DNA of 29,440 bases from JAHFRG01 sp041495205 (GTDB taxonomy: Bacteria; Pseudomonadota; Gammaproteobacteria; Burkholderiales; JAHFRG01). The notes under the pieces are model-generated. The model worked only from the letters and a program-made list of their open reading frames with translations, did not search any database and was not told where the DNA came from. The stretch is from assembly GCA_041495205.1 (NCBI GenBank), contig JBGQCF010000029.1, forward strand, positions 1 through 29,440. The letters run 5' to 3'. Position numbers and translations under genes: made by a program. Below are positions 16,456 through 25,552 of this stretch, piece after piece; the stretch's first letter is position 1; every line of letters begins with the position of its first letter.

Positions 16456-18519
16456 ATGGCGCGCCCGATGCCGCTCCTGTTTGGGGTACATGCGCACCAG
16501 CCGGCATGCAACTTTCCCGAGGTGCTGGAGCAAGCTCATGCGCGCTGTTACCGGCCGTTCCTCGAGATCCTCCACAGTTTTCCCGACTTCCGCTTTTCAG
16601 TTCATTTCAGTGGGCCGCTGCTCGATTATCTGTTTGAGCGGCATCCGCAGGACATGGCACTGCTCGAGGAGATGGTGGCGCGCGGCCAGGTTGAGATGTT
16701 CGGCGCCGGCGATGCCGAGCCGGTGCTGGCGGCGATTCCAGTGCGCGATCGCATCGGGCAGTTGAGCAGGCTGTCGCGAAAGCTCGAAGCGCGGTTCGGG
16801 CAGGCGCCGCATGGCGCTTGGCTCACCGAGCGGGTATGGGAAGCGACGATAGTGCCGGCGCTCTCCGATTGCGGCTTCCGCTACGCGACTGTGGATGACT
16901 ACCACTTCCTTTGCACCGGAAAGAGTGCAGCCGAACTCGACGGCTATTTCACCACCGAGGAAGACGGCCGCAGCCTCGATCTGTTTCCGATTTCGGAGGC
17001 GCTGCGTTATCGCATTCCATTTGCGCCGGCCGAGGACGCGCTCGCCTATCTGGAGCGACTCGCCGAGGCGGACGGGCGAACCGCCGCAATCTATTTTGAC
17101 GACATTGAAAAATTCGGAATCTGGCCGGAAACGTACGATTGGGTCTTTGGCCGCGGCTGGCTGCGCAAGTTCATCGGTGGCGTCCTCGCCTCCGGGAACA
17201 TCGTGCCGCAGACCTACCGGGAATTCCACAGTAATCAGCGCACCCGCGGGATCGTGTACCTTCCGACCACAGCTTATACCGAGATGAACGAGTGGACTCT
17301 GCCGGCAATTGCGGCAAACGCGTTTGCCGATCTAGTGCGTCGTGAAAAGGAGCGTGGTACGTACGAAGCCGACAAGGCATTCTTGCGCGGCGGCATCTGG
17401 AAGAATTTCCTGTCGCTCTATCCCGAGGCCAACTGGATGCACAAGCGCATGATCTCGCTATCGCAGCGGCTGGCGGAGCTGCCGGAGGCCGCGGTCGGGG
17501 CGCAGCGGTCCGAGGAGATGTGCTCGCTGCTCTATGCCGCGCAGGCCAACGACGCCTACTGGCACGGGCTTTTCGGCGGACTGTATCTGCCGCATCTGCG
17601 CCGCGGCGTGTATCGGGCGTTGGTGAGGCTGGAGGCGCTGCTCGACCGCTTTGCGCCGCGTTCGCCGTGCCTGCGCCACGACCTCGACTACGACGGAAAC
17701 GACGAGCTGTTCCTGCACAACGACGAGTTACAGGCGGTGATTAGGCTGGATGGGCGCGCGTCGATCTGCGAGTTCGATGCCTACGCGCTCGGGCAGAACT
17801 TCGGAGACACGCTGCGCCGACACGCCGAGCACTACCATCAGCGCATTCTGCAGGGCGACACTACGGCAAAACAATCTGCGGGAATAGCCTCTGCACATCA
17901 CCGAGTCAACTTCAAGCACGAAATCGCCGCCGCCGACCTCCAGCCGGACGAGCGAGCGCGCACGCTGTTCGTGGACACCTGGATCCCGCGCGCCGGCACC
18001 GCACAACCGCTGTCCGCCTATTCGCTGGACGAGCCGCCACCGGGAAGCAGTGCACCCCAAGTGCGTTTCCGGACGCGAGTTGGCGATGCGCTCATTCTTA
18101 AGCAGATCACCCTTAAGGATGCCTGCGTCAGCGTCAGCTACCGTTTCGAGGCTGCGAACGCAGCTGGTTTCCGAGTCGAACTGGACATTGCCATGCCGAG
18201 CTGCGACGGTCCCGCCGGCCATTTCATGCATCGGGGCGAAGTCCTCGGAGGCTTTGGCCAGGTGCTGGAACTCGAAGTCATGGACGGAATCACCCTCGAT
18301 GACCGGTTCATGGGCGGCAGCGTAACCCTCGCATGCAGCCGGTCAGTGCGCCTCGAGGCGCGTCCCTATTTCACCGTATCGCAGTCCGAAGGCGGGTTCG
18401 AGCGAATTATGCAGTCAGTGTGGTTGACGTTGTCGTGGCCGATTGAGCGGGGCGAAAGCGAAGCGACGCTGATGCTCGAGATTCAACAAGCTCGTGACGA
18501 CACGGCGAGTGTTCCTTAG
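16456..18519 (+). CDS. GH57 4-alpha-glucanotransferase-like enzyme
   Basis: This 687-aa protein has the layout of Thermococcus litoralis 4-alpha-glucanotransferase: a GH57 catalytic barrel, a helical DUF1925 region and a C-terminal DUF1926 beta-sandwich. Motif 1 is GVHAHQP (about 10-16). The predicted nucleophile is Glu125 in WLTERVWE and the acid/base is Asp215 in YFDDIEKFG; their spacing nearly equals that of the archaeal enzyme (Glu123, Asp214). The commonly seen DDGEKFG reads DDIEKFG here. The expected reaction is transfer of maltooligosaccharide units between alpha-1,4-glucans. It lacks a signal peptide and lies between the first GH57 gene and ppsA. In this cluster it could recycle the short chains left by GlgP. 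Confidence 0.88.
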   Translation: MARPMPLLFGVHAHQPACNFPEVLEQAHARCYRPFLEILHSFPDFRFSVHFSGPLLDYLFERHPQDMALLEEMVARGQVEMFGAGDAEPVLAAIPVRDRIGQLSRLSRKLEARFGQAPHGAWLTERVWEATIVPALSDCGFRYATVDDYHFLCTGKSAAELDGYFTTEEDGRSLDLFPISEALRYRIPFAPAEDALAYLERLAEADGRTAAIYFDDIEKFGIWPETYDWVFGRGWLRKFIGGVLASGNIVPQTYREFHSNQRTRGIVYLPTTAYTEMNEWTLPAIAANAFADLVRREKERGTYEADKAFLRGGIWKNFLSLYPEANWMHKRMISLSQRLAELPEAAVGAQRSEEMCSLLYAAQANDAYWHGLFGGLYLPHLRRGVYRALVRLEALLDRFAPRSPCLRHDLDYDGNDELFLHNDELQAVIRLDGRASICEFDAYALGQNFGDTLRRHAEHYHQRILQGDTTAKQSAGIASAHHRVNFKHEIAAADLQPDERARTLFVDTWIPRAGTAQPLSAYSLDEPPPGSSAPQVRFRTRVGDALILKQITLKDACVSVSYRFEAANAAGFRVELDIAMPSCDGPAGHFMHRGEVLGGFGQVLELEVMDGITLDDRFMGGSVTLACSRSVRLEARPYFTVSQSEGGFERIMQSVWLTLSWPIERGESEATLMLEIQQARDDTASVP

Positions 18520-18569
18520 GCTGAAGCACATACCGTGTAACCATCGCAAACAAAGGGAGATGGAAACCA

Positions 18570-21005
18570 ATGCCAGGCGAGCGACGTTTTGTACGTTTTT
18601 TTGAAGAGGTCGGCCTTGGCGATGTGGCGCTGGTCGGCGGAAAGAACGCCTCGCTGGGCGAGTTATATCGAGAGCTGACGCCGTACGGGGTGCGCGTCCC
18701 GAACGGCTTTGCGACCACGGCCAAGGCGTATCGTTACGTGCTCGACCGCGCCGACGCGTGGCAGCCACTTCGGGACGCCCTGGCGGGGCTCAATCCCGCA
18801 AACATCGAGGACCTTGCACAGCGCGCCGCGCGCGCCAGAAATATCATATATAGCGCAGCGCTGCCGTCCGATCTTGCGGAAGAAATTCTTCGAGCGCACG
18901 CGCAGCTCGTAAAGCAGTATGGACCCGAACTGAGTGTGGCAGTCCGCAGCTCTGCAACCTCGGAAGACCTCCCTACGGCGAGTTTTGCCGGACAACATGA
19001 AAGCTTCCTGAATATTCGTGGAGAGACGCAACTGCTTGACGCCTGTCGACGCTGTTTTGCAAGTCTGTTCACGGATCGGGCGATCAGCTACCGGATCGAT
19101 CACGGCTTTGACCATTTTAAGGTCTTAATGTCGGTGGGTGTAATGAAAATGGTGCGGGCTGATCTCGCGGCGAGCGGCGTCATGTTCACACTCGACACAG
19201 AGAGCGGCTTTCGGGAGGTCGTGTTCATCAACGGCGTCTACGGCCTGGGAGAAAACTTGGTCCAGGGGGCGGTGGACCCGGACGAATTTTACGTTTTCAA
19301 GCCGACGCTGCGCGGCGGTTATCGCACCGTACTGCGCCGCATGCTCGGTGAAAAGGAATTCAGGATGATCTATGCCAGCGGCAGCGCCAATGGGACGACG
19401 CGCAACGTTCCTACCTCGCCAGAGGAGCGTCGCCGGTTTTGCATCGTGGACGAAGAAGTTCTGGAGCTTGCCGACGCCGCGATTAAAATCGAGGAGCACT
19501 ACAGCACCCTTGCAGCAGCACCGATGCCGATGGATCTGGAGTGGGCGAAGGACGGAATCGATGGGCGGATCTATATCATTCAAGCGCGTCCCGAGACGGT
19601 GGTTTCGCGCCGGCTTGCAGGCGTGCTGGAAGAGTACCGGCTTACCGGAAAGGGAAAGGTGAAATGCACCGGCCGCGCCGTTGGCGAGCGCATCGCAGCA
19701 GGAACGGCGCGGGTAATTCAGTCTGTTGAGCAGCTCGCCGAGTTCCGGGATGGGGAGATCCTGGTCGCCAAGACCACGGCTCCTGACTGGGGAACGGTAA
19801 TGAAGAAGGCCGCCGCGATCGTCACCAGTCATGGCGGGCGCACGTGCCATGCGGCTATCGTCGCGCGGGAGCTTGGCATTCCCGCGATCGTCGGCGCCGA
19901 GGGCGCAACCGAGCGGATTATGACCGGTGAGCAAGTTACCGTTTCGTGTGCCGAAGGCGATGTCGGCAAAGTGTATTCAGGCGTTATTCCGTTCGAGATG
20001 TCGCGGATCGATCCCGGCGCTCTGCCGCTGCCGAAGACGCATGTCATGGTGAATCTCGGTAACCCCGAGCTGGCATTTCGGACGAGTTTCCTACCGAACG
20101 ACGGCGTCGGACTCGCGCGCATGGAGTTCATCATCACCGAGTACATCAAGGCCCACCCGATGGCGCTCGCCCATCCCGAACGCGTGACCGATGCCAAAGA
20201 ACGGGCTGCGCTCGAGGAGCTTGGGCGCGGTCACGCATCCCCGGGGGATTATTTCGTCGAACGGCTATCCGAGGGGGTGGCAACCATCGCCGCCGCCTTT
20301 TACCCCAAGCCCGTGATTGTGCGAATGTCGGATTTCAAAAGCAACGAGTACGCATCGCTGCTCGGCGGAAAATGGTTCGAGCCGGCCGAGGAAAACCCGA
20401 TGCTCGGGTTTCGTGGCGCATCGCGTTACGCTCACCCGGCATACGCGGACGGCTTTATCCTTGAGTGCAGGGCAATGCGGCGCGTCCGCGCGGCAATGGG
20501 CTTGCGGAACGTTAAGCTGATGATTCCGTTTTGCCGGCGCGTCGAGGAGGCAAAGCGGGTGCTCGCGATGATGGCGGAACACGGGCTTAGTCGCGGGGAG
20601 GACGGTTTGGAGATTTACGTAATGTGCGAGATCCCGAACAACGTGATCCTCATCGATCAGTTTGCCCAGCTGTTCGACGGGATTTCAATCGGCTCCAACG
20701 ACCTGACGCAGCTCGCGCTGGGCGTGGATCGCGACTCCGAGATCGTCGCGTTTGATTTCGACGAGCGCGATGCAGGCGTGCTGGAGCTGATCCGGCTGAC
20801 GGTGACGGGATGCAAGCGGAACCACCGGCACTGCGGGATATGCGGACAAGCGCCCTCTGATTACCCGGAAGTGACTGAATTCCTGGTGAAACTCGGCATC
20901 GATTCCATCAGCGTCAACCCCGATGCGCTGATCAGGACAAGACGCCTGGTTTACGAAGTCGAACAATCACAAGGCGGCGTCAAAACCGTCGTCCCCGCCA
21001 CGTAA
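18570..21005 (+). CDS. ppsA: phosphoenolpyruvate synthase
   Basis: This 811-aa enzyme converts pyruvate, ATP and water to phosphoenolpyruvate, AMP and phosphate, the entry of gluconeogenesis from C3 compounds. The N-terminal ATP-grasp domain starts with VGGKNASLGELYREL and covers about 1-350. The swivelling domain carries the phosphohistidine His427 in GGRTCHAAIVARELGIPA. The C-terminal PEP-utilising barrel ends with HCGICGQAPSDYPE, in which Cys758 is the likely active-site cysteine, and the ISVNPD signature. A GGGAG Shine-Dalgarno sequence precedes the ATG. It follows the GH57 genes by 50 bp and probably belongs to the same transcript, linking carbon supply to ADP-glucose formation. Confidence 0.95.
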   Translation: MPGERRFVRFFEEVGLGDVALVGGKNASLGELYRELTPYGVRVPNGFATTAKAYRYVLDRADAWQPLRDALAGLNPANIEDLAQRAARARNIIYSAALPSDLAEEILRAHAQLVKQYGPELSVAVRSSATSEDLPTASFAGQHESFLNIRGETQLLDACRRCFASLFTDRAISYRIDHGFDHFKVLMSVGVMKMVRADLAASGVMFTLDTESGFREVVFINGVYGLGENLVQGAVDPDEFYVFKPTLRGGYRTVLRRMLGEKEFRMIYASGSANGTTRNVPTSPEERRRFCIVDEEVLELADAAIKIEEHYSTLAAAPMPMDLEWAKDGIDGRIYIIQARPETVVSRRLAGVLEEYRLTGKGKVKCTGRAVGERIAAGTARVIQSVEQLAEFRDGEILVAKTTAPDWGTVMKKAAAIVTSHGGRTCHAAIVARELGIPAIVGAEGATERIMTGEQVTVSCAEGDVGKVYSGVIPFEMSRIDPGALPLPKTHVMVNLGNPELAFRTSFLPNDGVGLARMEFIITEYIKAHPMALAHPERVTDAKERAALEELGRGHASPGDYFVERLSEGVATIAAAFYPKPVIVRMSDFKSNEYASLLGGKWFEPAEENPMLGFRGASRYAHPAYADGFILECRAMRRVRAAMGLRNVKLMIPFCRRVEEAKRVLAMMAEHGLSRGEDGLEIYVMCEIPNNVILIDQFAQLFDGISIGSNDLTQLALGVDRDSEIVAFDFDERDAGVLELIRLTVTGCKRNHRHCGICGQAPSDYPEVTEFLVKLGIDSISVNPDALIRTRRLVYEVEQSQGGVKTVVPAT

Positions 21006-21060
21006 CTTGCAGTTGCGCCGGAACTCTTGAAAGCGTTCAGAAAGTCCCCCCGCTTGTGGC

Positions 21061-21081
21061 CTCCTGTTGACTTGACAGGAG
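21061..21081. other. perfect 7-bp stem hairpin downstream of ppsA
   Basis: CTCCTGT and ACAGGAG flank a seven-base loop 55 bp after the ppsA stop. No T-run follows on either strand, so it does not qualify as an intrinsic terminator. It could stabilise the 3' end of the ppsA transcript. Confidence 0.35.
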
Positions 21082-21192
21082 AAAACTCGCGCTCCGCTTA
21101 GCCCCGAAGGGCAAATAGAGCCGAGGGGACTACCTGGACGCTCTCGTGCTCATTTGTACTGCAAATTATCACTCGCTTGCTGCGTAAATGCT

Positions 21193-21206
21193 TTGACTAA
21201 AATCAA
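21193..21206. promoter_or_regulatory. upstream FNR/ANR-type box of the nitroreductase promoter
   Basis: TTGAC-TAAA-ATCAA matches nine of ten half-site bases. Its centre lies exactly 63 bp (about six helical turns) upstream of the centre of the box at 21256-21269, putting it at about -103.5 of the predicted start, a position from which a second activator dimer can act. A minus-strand GATAAT (21165-21170) is 29.5 bp from its centre, so it could also serve a leftward transcript. Confidence 0.6.
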
Positions 21207-21255
21207 ATGTTATGCAACTAGCAGCGCTACCTGATCGGAAAATGCAGTCAGCCGT

Positions 21256-21269
21256 TTGATCCAGATCAA
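21256..21269 (+). promoter_or_regulatory. perfect FNR/ANR-type box of the nitroreductase promoter
   Basis: TTGAT-CCAG-ATCAA is a perfect match to the FNR consensus. A TAGTAT hexamer (21291-21296) begins 28.5 bp from its centre, giving a start near 21303 and a box at about -40.5, class II geometry. The leader to the GTG at 21366 would be about 63 nt. Confidence 0.75.
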
Positions 21270-21365
21270 GTCGGACTTTTTCCCGGGGAATAGTATTTTC
21301 AAATAGATATCGGAGTTTACCTCTGCCGAATTCAGATCGGTTGATATAAAGAACGGAGAGCAGTC

Positions 21366-22031
21366 GTGGCGGATGCAAAGAGGATTTCTCAGGTCGGGAC
21401 AGACGTCGGTGCGTTGCTTCTTCCGGATGAACCGGAGCGCGCCGTAAAGCCCGAAGTCGTCAAGCTTCCGGTACCTAAAACGGATGTCGGCAAATCGCTT
21501 ATGCAAGCGCTGAAGCTGCGGCATTCGTCGCGCGAGTTCAGCCAAAAGAAATTGCCGCTGCAGCTACTTTCCAATCTTCTGTGGGCAGCGTTCGGCGTGA
21601 ACCGCGCGGAGAGCGGTGGGCGCACCGCACCGTCGGCCCACGATTGGGAGGAGATTGATGTGTACGTTGCGACTGCCGACGGCCTTTATATCTATGACGC
21701 GCGCAAACACGCCTTGAAGCGGGTGCTGGCAAAAGACATCCGCCCGCAGACCGGGTTGCAGCCCTACGTTGCGGATGCGCCGATTAATTTAGTTTATGTG
21801 GCCGATCTTTCACGAATGGCCACTGCTACAGAAGAGGAGAAAGCTTATTACTCAGGCCCGGACGCCGGTTTCATCGCTCAGAACGTGTATCTATTTTGCG
21901 CATCGGAAGGGCTTGCAACGGTGGTGCGCGGATTGGTAGACCGCCCTGCGCTCTCCAAGCTGATGAAGCTTACGCCAAGCCAGCGGGTGGTGCTGGCACA
22001 AACTGTTGGTTATCCGTCCGGGACTCGTTGA
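21366..22031 (+). CDS. SagB-type nitroreductase family oxidoreductase
   Basis: This 221-aa FMN-dependent nitroreductase-fold protein has the family signature LRHSSREFSQKKLPLQLLSNLLWAA-type segment (about 51-75), in which the Arg and Ser residues contact FMN. The mid region (ADAPINLVYVADL) and the C-terminal segment (GPDAGFIAQNVYLFCASEGLATVVRG) are typical of SagB/ThcOx-like stand-alone dehydrogenases. It has no signal peptide. The substrate is unknown; no azole-peptide cyclodehydratase or precursor gene is nearby, so a role in peptide oxidation is unlikely here. The start is GTG behind GGAG. Two FNR-type boxes upstream indicate induction at low oxygen, which fits a flavin reductase used under reducing conditions. 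Confidence 0.85.
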   Translation: MADAKRISQVGTDVGALLLPDEPERAVKPEVVKLPVPKTDVGKSLMQALKLRHSSREFSQKKLPLQLLSNLLWAAFGVNRAESGGRTAPSAHDWEEIDVYVATADGLYIYDARKHALKRVLAKDIRPQTGLQPYVADAPINLVYVADLSRMATATEEEKAYYSGPDAGFIAQNVYLFCASEGLATVVRGLVDRPALSKLMKLTPSQRVVLAQTVGYPSGTR

Positions 22032-22178
22032 GCGACCGGTCAATCATGCGCCGGCCTGGTGTCTGCCGATAATTCAATCAAGCGGAGAGTTGTGTCTGTT
22101 AATCAGCATCAACTCCCATTATTACTTGCTGCGATATGGGCACAGAAGCAATGCAGAGGTTATTTGTCAACACAGTTA

Positions 22179-23642
22179 ATGTTCAGAATAGCAATTTCAA
22201 CCATTGCAGCGGCGTTCTTCCTGTCGGCGGAGTCTCGAGCCATTGCGCAGACTACCGAGGTAGATACGTTCGATCCACTTTCAGTACACGGGCTTGCTGC
22301 GAAATCTCAGTTGGGAATCTTAAGCGCCGCGGATGCGGCTTCGATTTGCAATTTTAGAGAGCAGGACAGGCATTCGTTATCGCTTGCAGATGTTGTAGAA
22401 CGGGCGCTATGCAACAACCCACAAACTCACTTGGTGTGGGCCAACGCAAGAGCCCAAGCGGCGCAAGTTGGGGTCGCGCGTTCGGCATATCTGCCCACGG
22501 TTACCGCCAGCGGTACGGTAACACGAAACTACACTAATGGAGGTGCGCGACTTTCGGGGGTGCAAACAAACGGCGCGACACAATATACTCAAGAGACCGC
22601 CGGGTTTAGCATAAGTTATCTTCTCTATGATTTCGGAGCGCGTCAAGCAAACCTAGAAAGCGCTATACAAACACTTTCAGCTGCAAATTTCACGCAGGAC
22701 GCCACCGTGCAATCGGTGTTCCTGAACGCCGTGCAAGGGTATTACCAATTGTTCGCTGCGCAGGCTGCTGTTGAATCGTCGAAGGAGGCCGAGCGTTCCA
22801 GCCTGGAAAGCTTCAAGGCCGCCACGGCGCGCTTTAACGCCGGGGCTGCGACTCTGGCAGACAAACTTTTAGCCCAAACCGCGTATTCGCAGGCTGTCCT
22901 GAATCGAATCCAGGCGGAAGGTAATGCTAAGAACGCTCAAGGAACCGTGGCAAATGTCATGGGATTAGATGCGAATCAACCATTGGACATTGCCTCTCCC
23001 GAGTTTAGGGAGCCTGATAATAATTTCATGCGTGACTTGGATCTGCTGATAGCGGAGGCACGTCAAAGCCGTCCGGATCTCGCCGCTGCGGAAGCTCAGG
23101 TGAAGGCAGCCCGGTCTAACATCGACGCGGCAAAAGCGGCGGGTTTGCCAACGATCTCGCTGTCGAGTGGTTACATCTATACAAATTCGAACAGTTTCAA
23201 TGCATTTTATACTTCCTCATTGGGGTTATCAGTCAGCATCCCTTTGTTTACCGGGTTCAACAGGACTTATCAGGTGCAGGTGGCCCAAGCCCAGCTCGAA
23301 AATCAAATCGCAGCGAGGAACAGCGTGAATCTACAGGTCGCCCTCAATGTTTGGCAGGCCTACCAGAACCTTGTTACCGGAGTGCAAAGCGTAAGGAGCA
23401 GCGCAGACCTCGTCGCCAGCGCAACCGAGTCGGAGCGCGTTGCGTTAGGTCGTTACAAAGCGGGAGCGGGGACCATCATCGATCTGCTCACCGCTCAATC
23501 GTCACTGGCGAGTGCCCGCCTCCAAAACATCCAGTCGTTTTATAACTGGTTTGTGGCAAAGACAACGCTCGCTCAGGCGATGGGGAGGCTTGATTTCTCA
23601 GAACTGAATTGGCCTGAAACGAAAAATGCCCCGAATCGTTAA
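22179..23642 (+). CDS. TolC-family outer membrane efflux protein
   Basis: This protein forms the outer-membrane and periplasmic channel of a tripartite exporter. From the ATG at 22179 (487 aa) the N-terminus is a clear signal peptide ending in the AIA-QT type cleavage site near residue 25. Two repeated coiled-coil/beta halves of the OEP fold follow, with stretches such as GVARSAYLPTVTASGTV and AAKAAGLPTISLSSGYIYT at equivalent places. Two earlier in-frame GTG codons exist (22059 and 22092), the second with a good GGAG Shine-Dalgarno sequence. The codons before 22179 are AT-rich at third positions and would put about 30 residues ahead of the signal peptide, so I prefer 22179 with moderate confidence. 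The first part of the gene is visibly lower in GC than the glycogen genes. Confidence 0.88.
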   Translation: MFRIAISTIAAAFFLSAESRAIAQTTEVDTFDPLSVHGLAAKSQLGILSAADAASICNFREQDRHSLSLADVVERALCNNPQTHLVWANARAQAAQVGVARSAYLPTVTASGTVTRNYTNGGARLSGVQTNGATQYTQETAGFSISYLLYDFGARQANLESAIQTLSAANFTQDATVQSVFLNAVQGYYQLFAAQAAVESSKEAERSSLESFKAATARFNAGAATLADKLLAQTAYSQAVLNRIQAEGNAKNAQGTVANVMGLDANQPLDIASPEFREPDNNFMRDLDLLIAEARQSRPDLAAAEAQVKAARSNIDAAKAAGLPTISLSSGYIYTNSNSFNAFYTSSLGLSVSIPLFTGFNRTYQVQVAQAQLENQIAARNSVNLQVALNVWQAYQNLVTGVQSVRSSADLVASATESERVALGRYKAGAGTIIDLLTAQSSLASARLQNIQSFYNWFVAKTTLAQAMGRLDFSELNWPETKNAPNR

Positions 23643-23654
23643 GTTGCCCTGGAC

Positions 23655-24830
23655 ATGAAAATTAAGGATTTGCTGTTCAATAAAGTGTTTCTTCTCGCCG
23701 TAACGGTTATCGTGTTGGCGCTTGGTTATCTTTACTGGAAGACGGCTGTTAATGTTTCGGCAGAGCGGCGCTATAAGACTCAGGTGATGGAAATTGGCGA
23801 CATTGAGAAAACAGTGTCGGCGAACGGAACGTTGAATCCCGTGGTTCTGGTCAATGTCGGTACCCAGGTATCTGGAACGGTGAAAAAGCTTCACGTTGAT
23901 TTTAATGATCATGTGTACGCTGGGCAAATTCTGCTTGAGCTTGATCCTGCCTTGTTTATTGCCCAGGTAAATCAAAGCGCGGCAAATCTGCACAACGCCG
24001 AAGCCACTCTGGAACTTGCTCGGGCAAACGAAGCGAGAAGTCGAACTTTGTTTGCGCAAGAATTCATTTCAAAGCAGGAGTTGGACCAAGCAGTACAGGC
24101 CTTGAAATCCGCCGCGGCGCAGGTCGAATTGGCGAAGGCGCAACTCGCTAAAGACCGCACGAACTTCAATTATTCTGTCATCCGGTCCCCTGTGTCGGGT
24201 GTGATCGTGGATAGGGCGGTGGACGTTGGCCAAACCGTTGCCGCGAGTTTTCAAACCCCGACACTATTTCGCATTGCTCAAGATCTCAGCAAGATGCAAA
24301 TCGACTCGAGCTTTGCAGAAGCCGACGTCGGCAGCATCCGGGTCGGGCAGACGGTGCGGTTCAATGTCGATGCTTTTCCGAACCGTTCATTCAGCGCGAT
24401 GGTCAGGCAGGTCAGGTTGAATGCAACCACCCAGCAAAACGTAGTGACCTACGATGTAGTGGTGGGGGTGGACAACCCTGAGCAGATCCTGATGCCGGGC
24501 ATGACTGCTTACGTCAACGTCGTCGTCGCCCAGCGCAAGAACGTACCGCTGGTTCCGAACGCCGCGTTGCGTTTCAGACCTTTGCAAACCCAGGAAAAGG
24601 CACAGCCCGCAAAGGCCAAAGTAGACAAGGACGAGGGCGCGACAGGCACCGTGTATGTGCTTGAAGCCAAGCAGTTGCGACAGGCGAAAATTAAAACGGG
24701 GATTTCCGACAATCGCTTTACCGAAGTCTTGTCAGGCGATGTGAAGGTCGGAGATCAGGTCGTCGTAGGAGAGGTTGAGACAGGGGACGGAGCCGAGACG
24801 CCAAGCACGTTGCGCATGAGGTTGTTCTGA
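23655..24830 (+). CDS. macA: MacA-like periplasmic adaptor (HlyD/RND-type membrane fusion protein)
   Basis: This 391-aa adaptor links an inner-membrane ABC transporter to the TolC-like channel. One N-terminal transmembrane anchor (about 11-28) is followed by a barrel-sandwich (lipoyl-like) half beginning VSANGTLNPVVLVNVGTQVSG. A coiled-coil hairpin (about 105-165, ELDQAVQALKSAAAQVELAKAQL region) comes next, then the second lipoyl half VIRSPVSGVIVDRAVDVGQTV and a beta-barrel with PGMTAYVNVVV. The order is that of MacA. It starts 12 bp after the tolC-like stop, and its TGA overlaps the start of the ATPase gene by one base, so the four genes are one operon. The exported substrate is unknown. Confidence 0.88.
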   Translation: MKIKDLLFNKVFLLAVTVIVLALGYLYWKTAVNVSAERRYKTQVMEIGDIEKTVSANGTLNPVVLVNVGTQVSGTVKKLHVDFNDHVYAGQILLELDPALFIAQVNQSAANLHNAEATLELARANEARSRTLFAQEFISKQELDQAVQALKSAAAQVELAKAQLAKDRTNFNYSVIRSPVSGVIVDRAVDVGQTVAASFQTPTLFRIAQDLSKMQIDSSFAEADVGSIRVGQTVRFNVDAFPNRSFSAMVRQVRLNATTQQNVVTYDVVVGVDNPEQILMPGMTAYVNVVVAQRKNVPLVPNAALRFRPLQTQEKAQPAKAKVDKDEGATGTVYVLEAKQLRQAKIKTGISDNRFTEVLSGDVKVGDQVVVGEVETGDGAETPSTLRMRLF

Positions 24831-25552
24831 TGTCACACGACGCGATAATCCGCATCACCCATCTGGATAAGCAATACGAAACCGAGGCCGGCCCGGTACC
24901 GGTGCTCAGGGATATCACGCTTACGATTCAAGCCGGAGAATTCGTGGCAATCATGGGGCCGTCCGGCTCCGGCAAGTCGACCTTCATGAATATCGTAGGC
25001 TGCATTGATCTGGCAACGCGTGGAACCTACGTGCTCGACGGCAGCGACGTGAGCACGCTCGACAAGGACCAGCTGGCGCGGCTTCGGAACAAGACGATCG
25101 GCTTTGTGTTCCAGGGCTTCAATCTGCTGCCGCGGGCGACGCTCGAGGAGAACGTGTCGCTGCCGCTGATTTATGCCGGGGTCGCCAAGGCCGAGCGGTC
25201 GAAGCGCGCACTCGAGTTGCTGGACAGGGTCGGGCTCGCCGGCTACGGGAATTCTCTTCCGAGTCAAATTTCCGGGGGCCAGCAGCAACGCGTCGCTATC
25301 GCCCGTGCGCTGATTAATCAGCCGCGCTTGATTCTAGCGGACGAGCCGACCGGCAATCTCGACTCGAAGACCAGCCATGGGATCATGAGGCTGTTTACGC
25401 AGCTGAACCATGACGAGGGCATGACGATTGTGCTGGTAACCCACGAACGCGACATTGCGGCCTATGCCAAGCGGCTGGTGAAGTTTGTCGACGGGCGAGT
25501 GACTCATGACGGCGCCGTCGAGGTCCGCTTCATGGAGGAAATACCATCATGA
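24830..25552 (+). CDS. MacB-like ABC transporter ATPase subunit
   Basis: This 240-aa ABC ATPase is of the MacB/LolD type. Walker A is GPSGSGKST (43-51), the Q-loop lies in VFQGFNLLP, the signature is SGGQQQRVAIARAL, Walker B is LILADEPTGNLD, and the H-loop His is in LVTHERD. In Escherichia coli MacB the ATPase and permease are one chain; here they are separate genes joined by ATGA overlap (25549-25552), an arrangement common in this transporter superfamily. It should drive substrate transfer to the MacA/TolC conduit by mechanotransmission rather than transport across the inner membrane. Confidence 0.93.
   Translation: MSHDAIIRITHLDKQYETEAGPVPVLRDITLTIQAGEFVAIMGPSGSGKSTFMNIVGCIDLATRGTYVLDGSDVSTLDKDQLARLRNKTIGFVFQGFNLLPRATLEENVSLPLIYAGVAKAERSKRALELLDRVGLAGYGNSLPSQISGGQQQRVAIARALINQPRLILADEPTGNLDSKTSHGIMRLFTQLNHDEGMTIVLVTHERDIAAYAKRLVKFVDGRVTHDGAVEVRFMEEIPS

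Noticed and set aside
21061..21081. Hairpin after ppsA as an intrinsic terminator
   Set aside because: The stem is good, but no U-tract follows on the plus or the minus strand.
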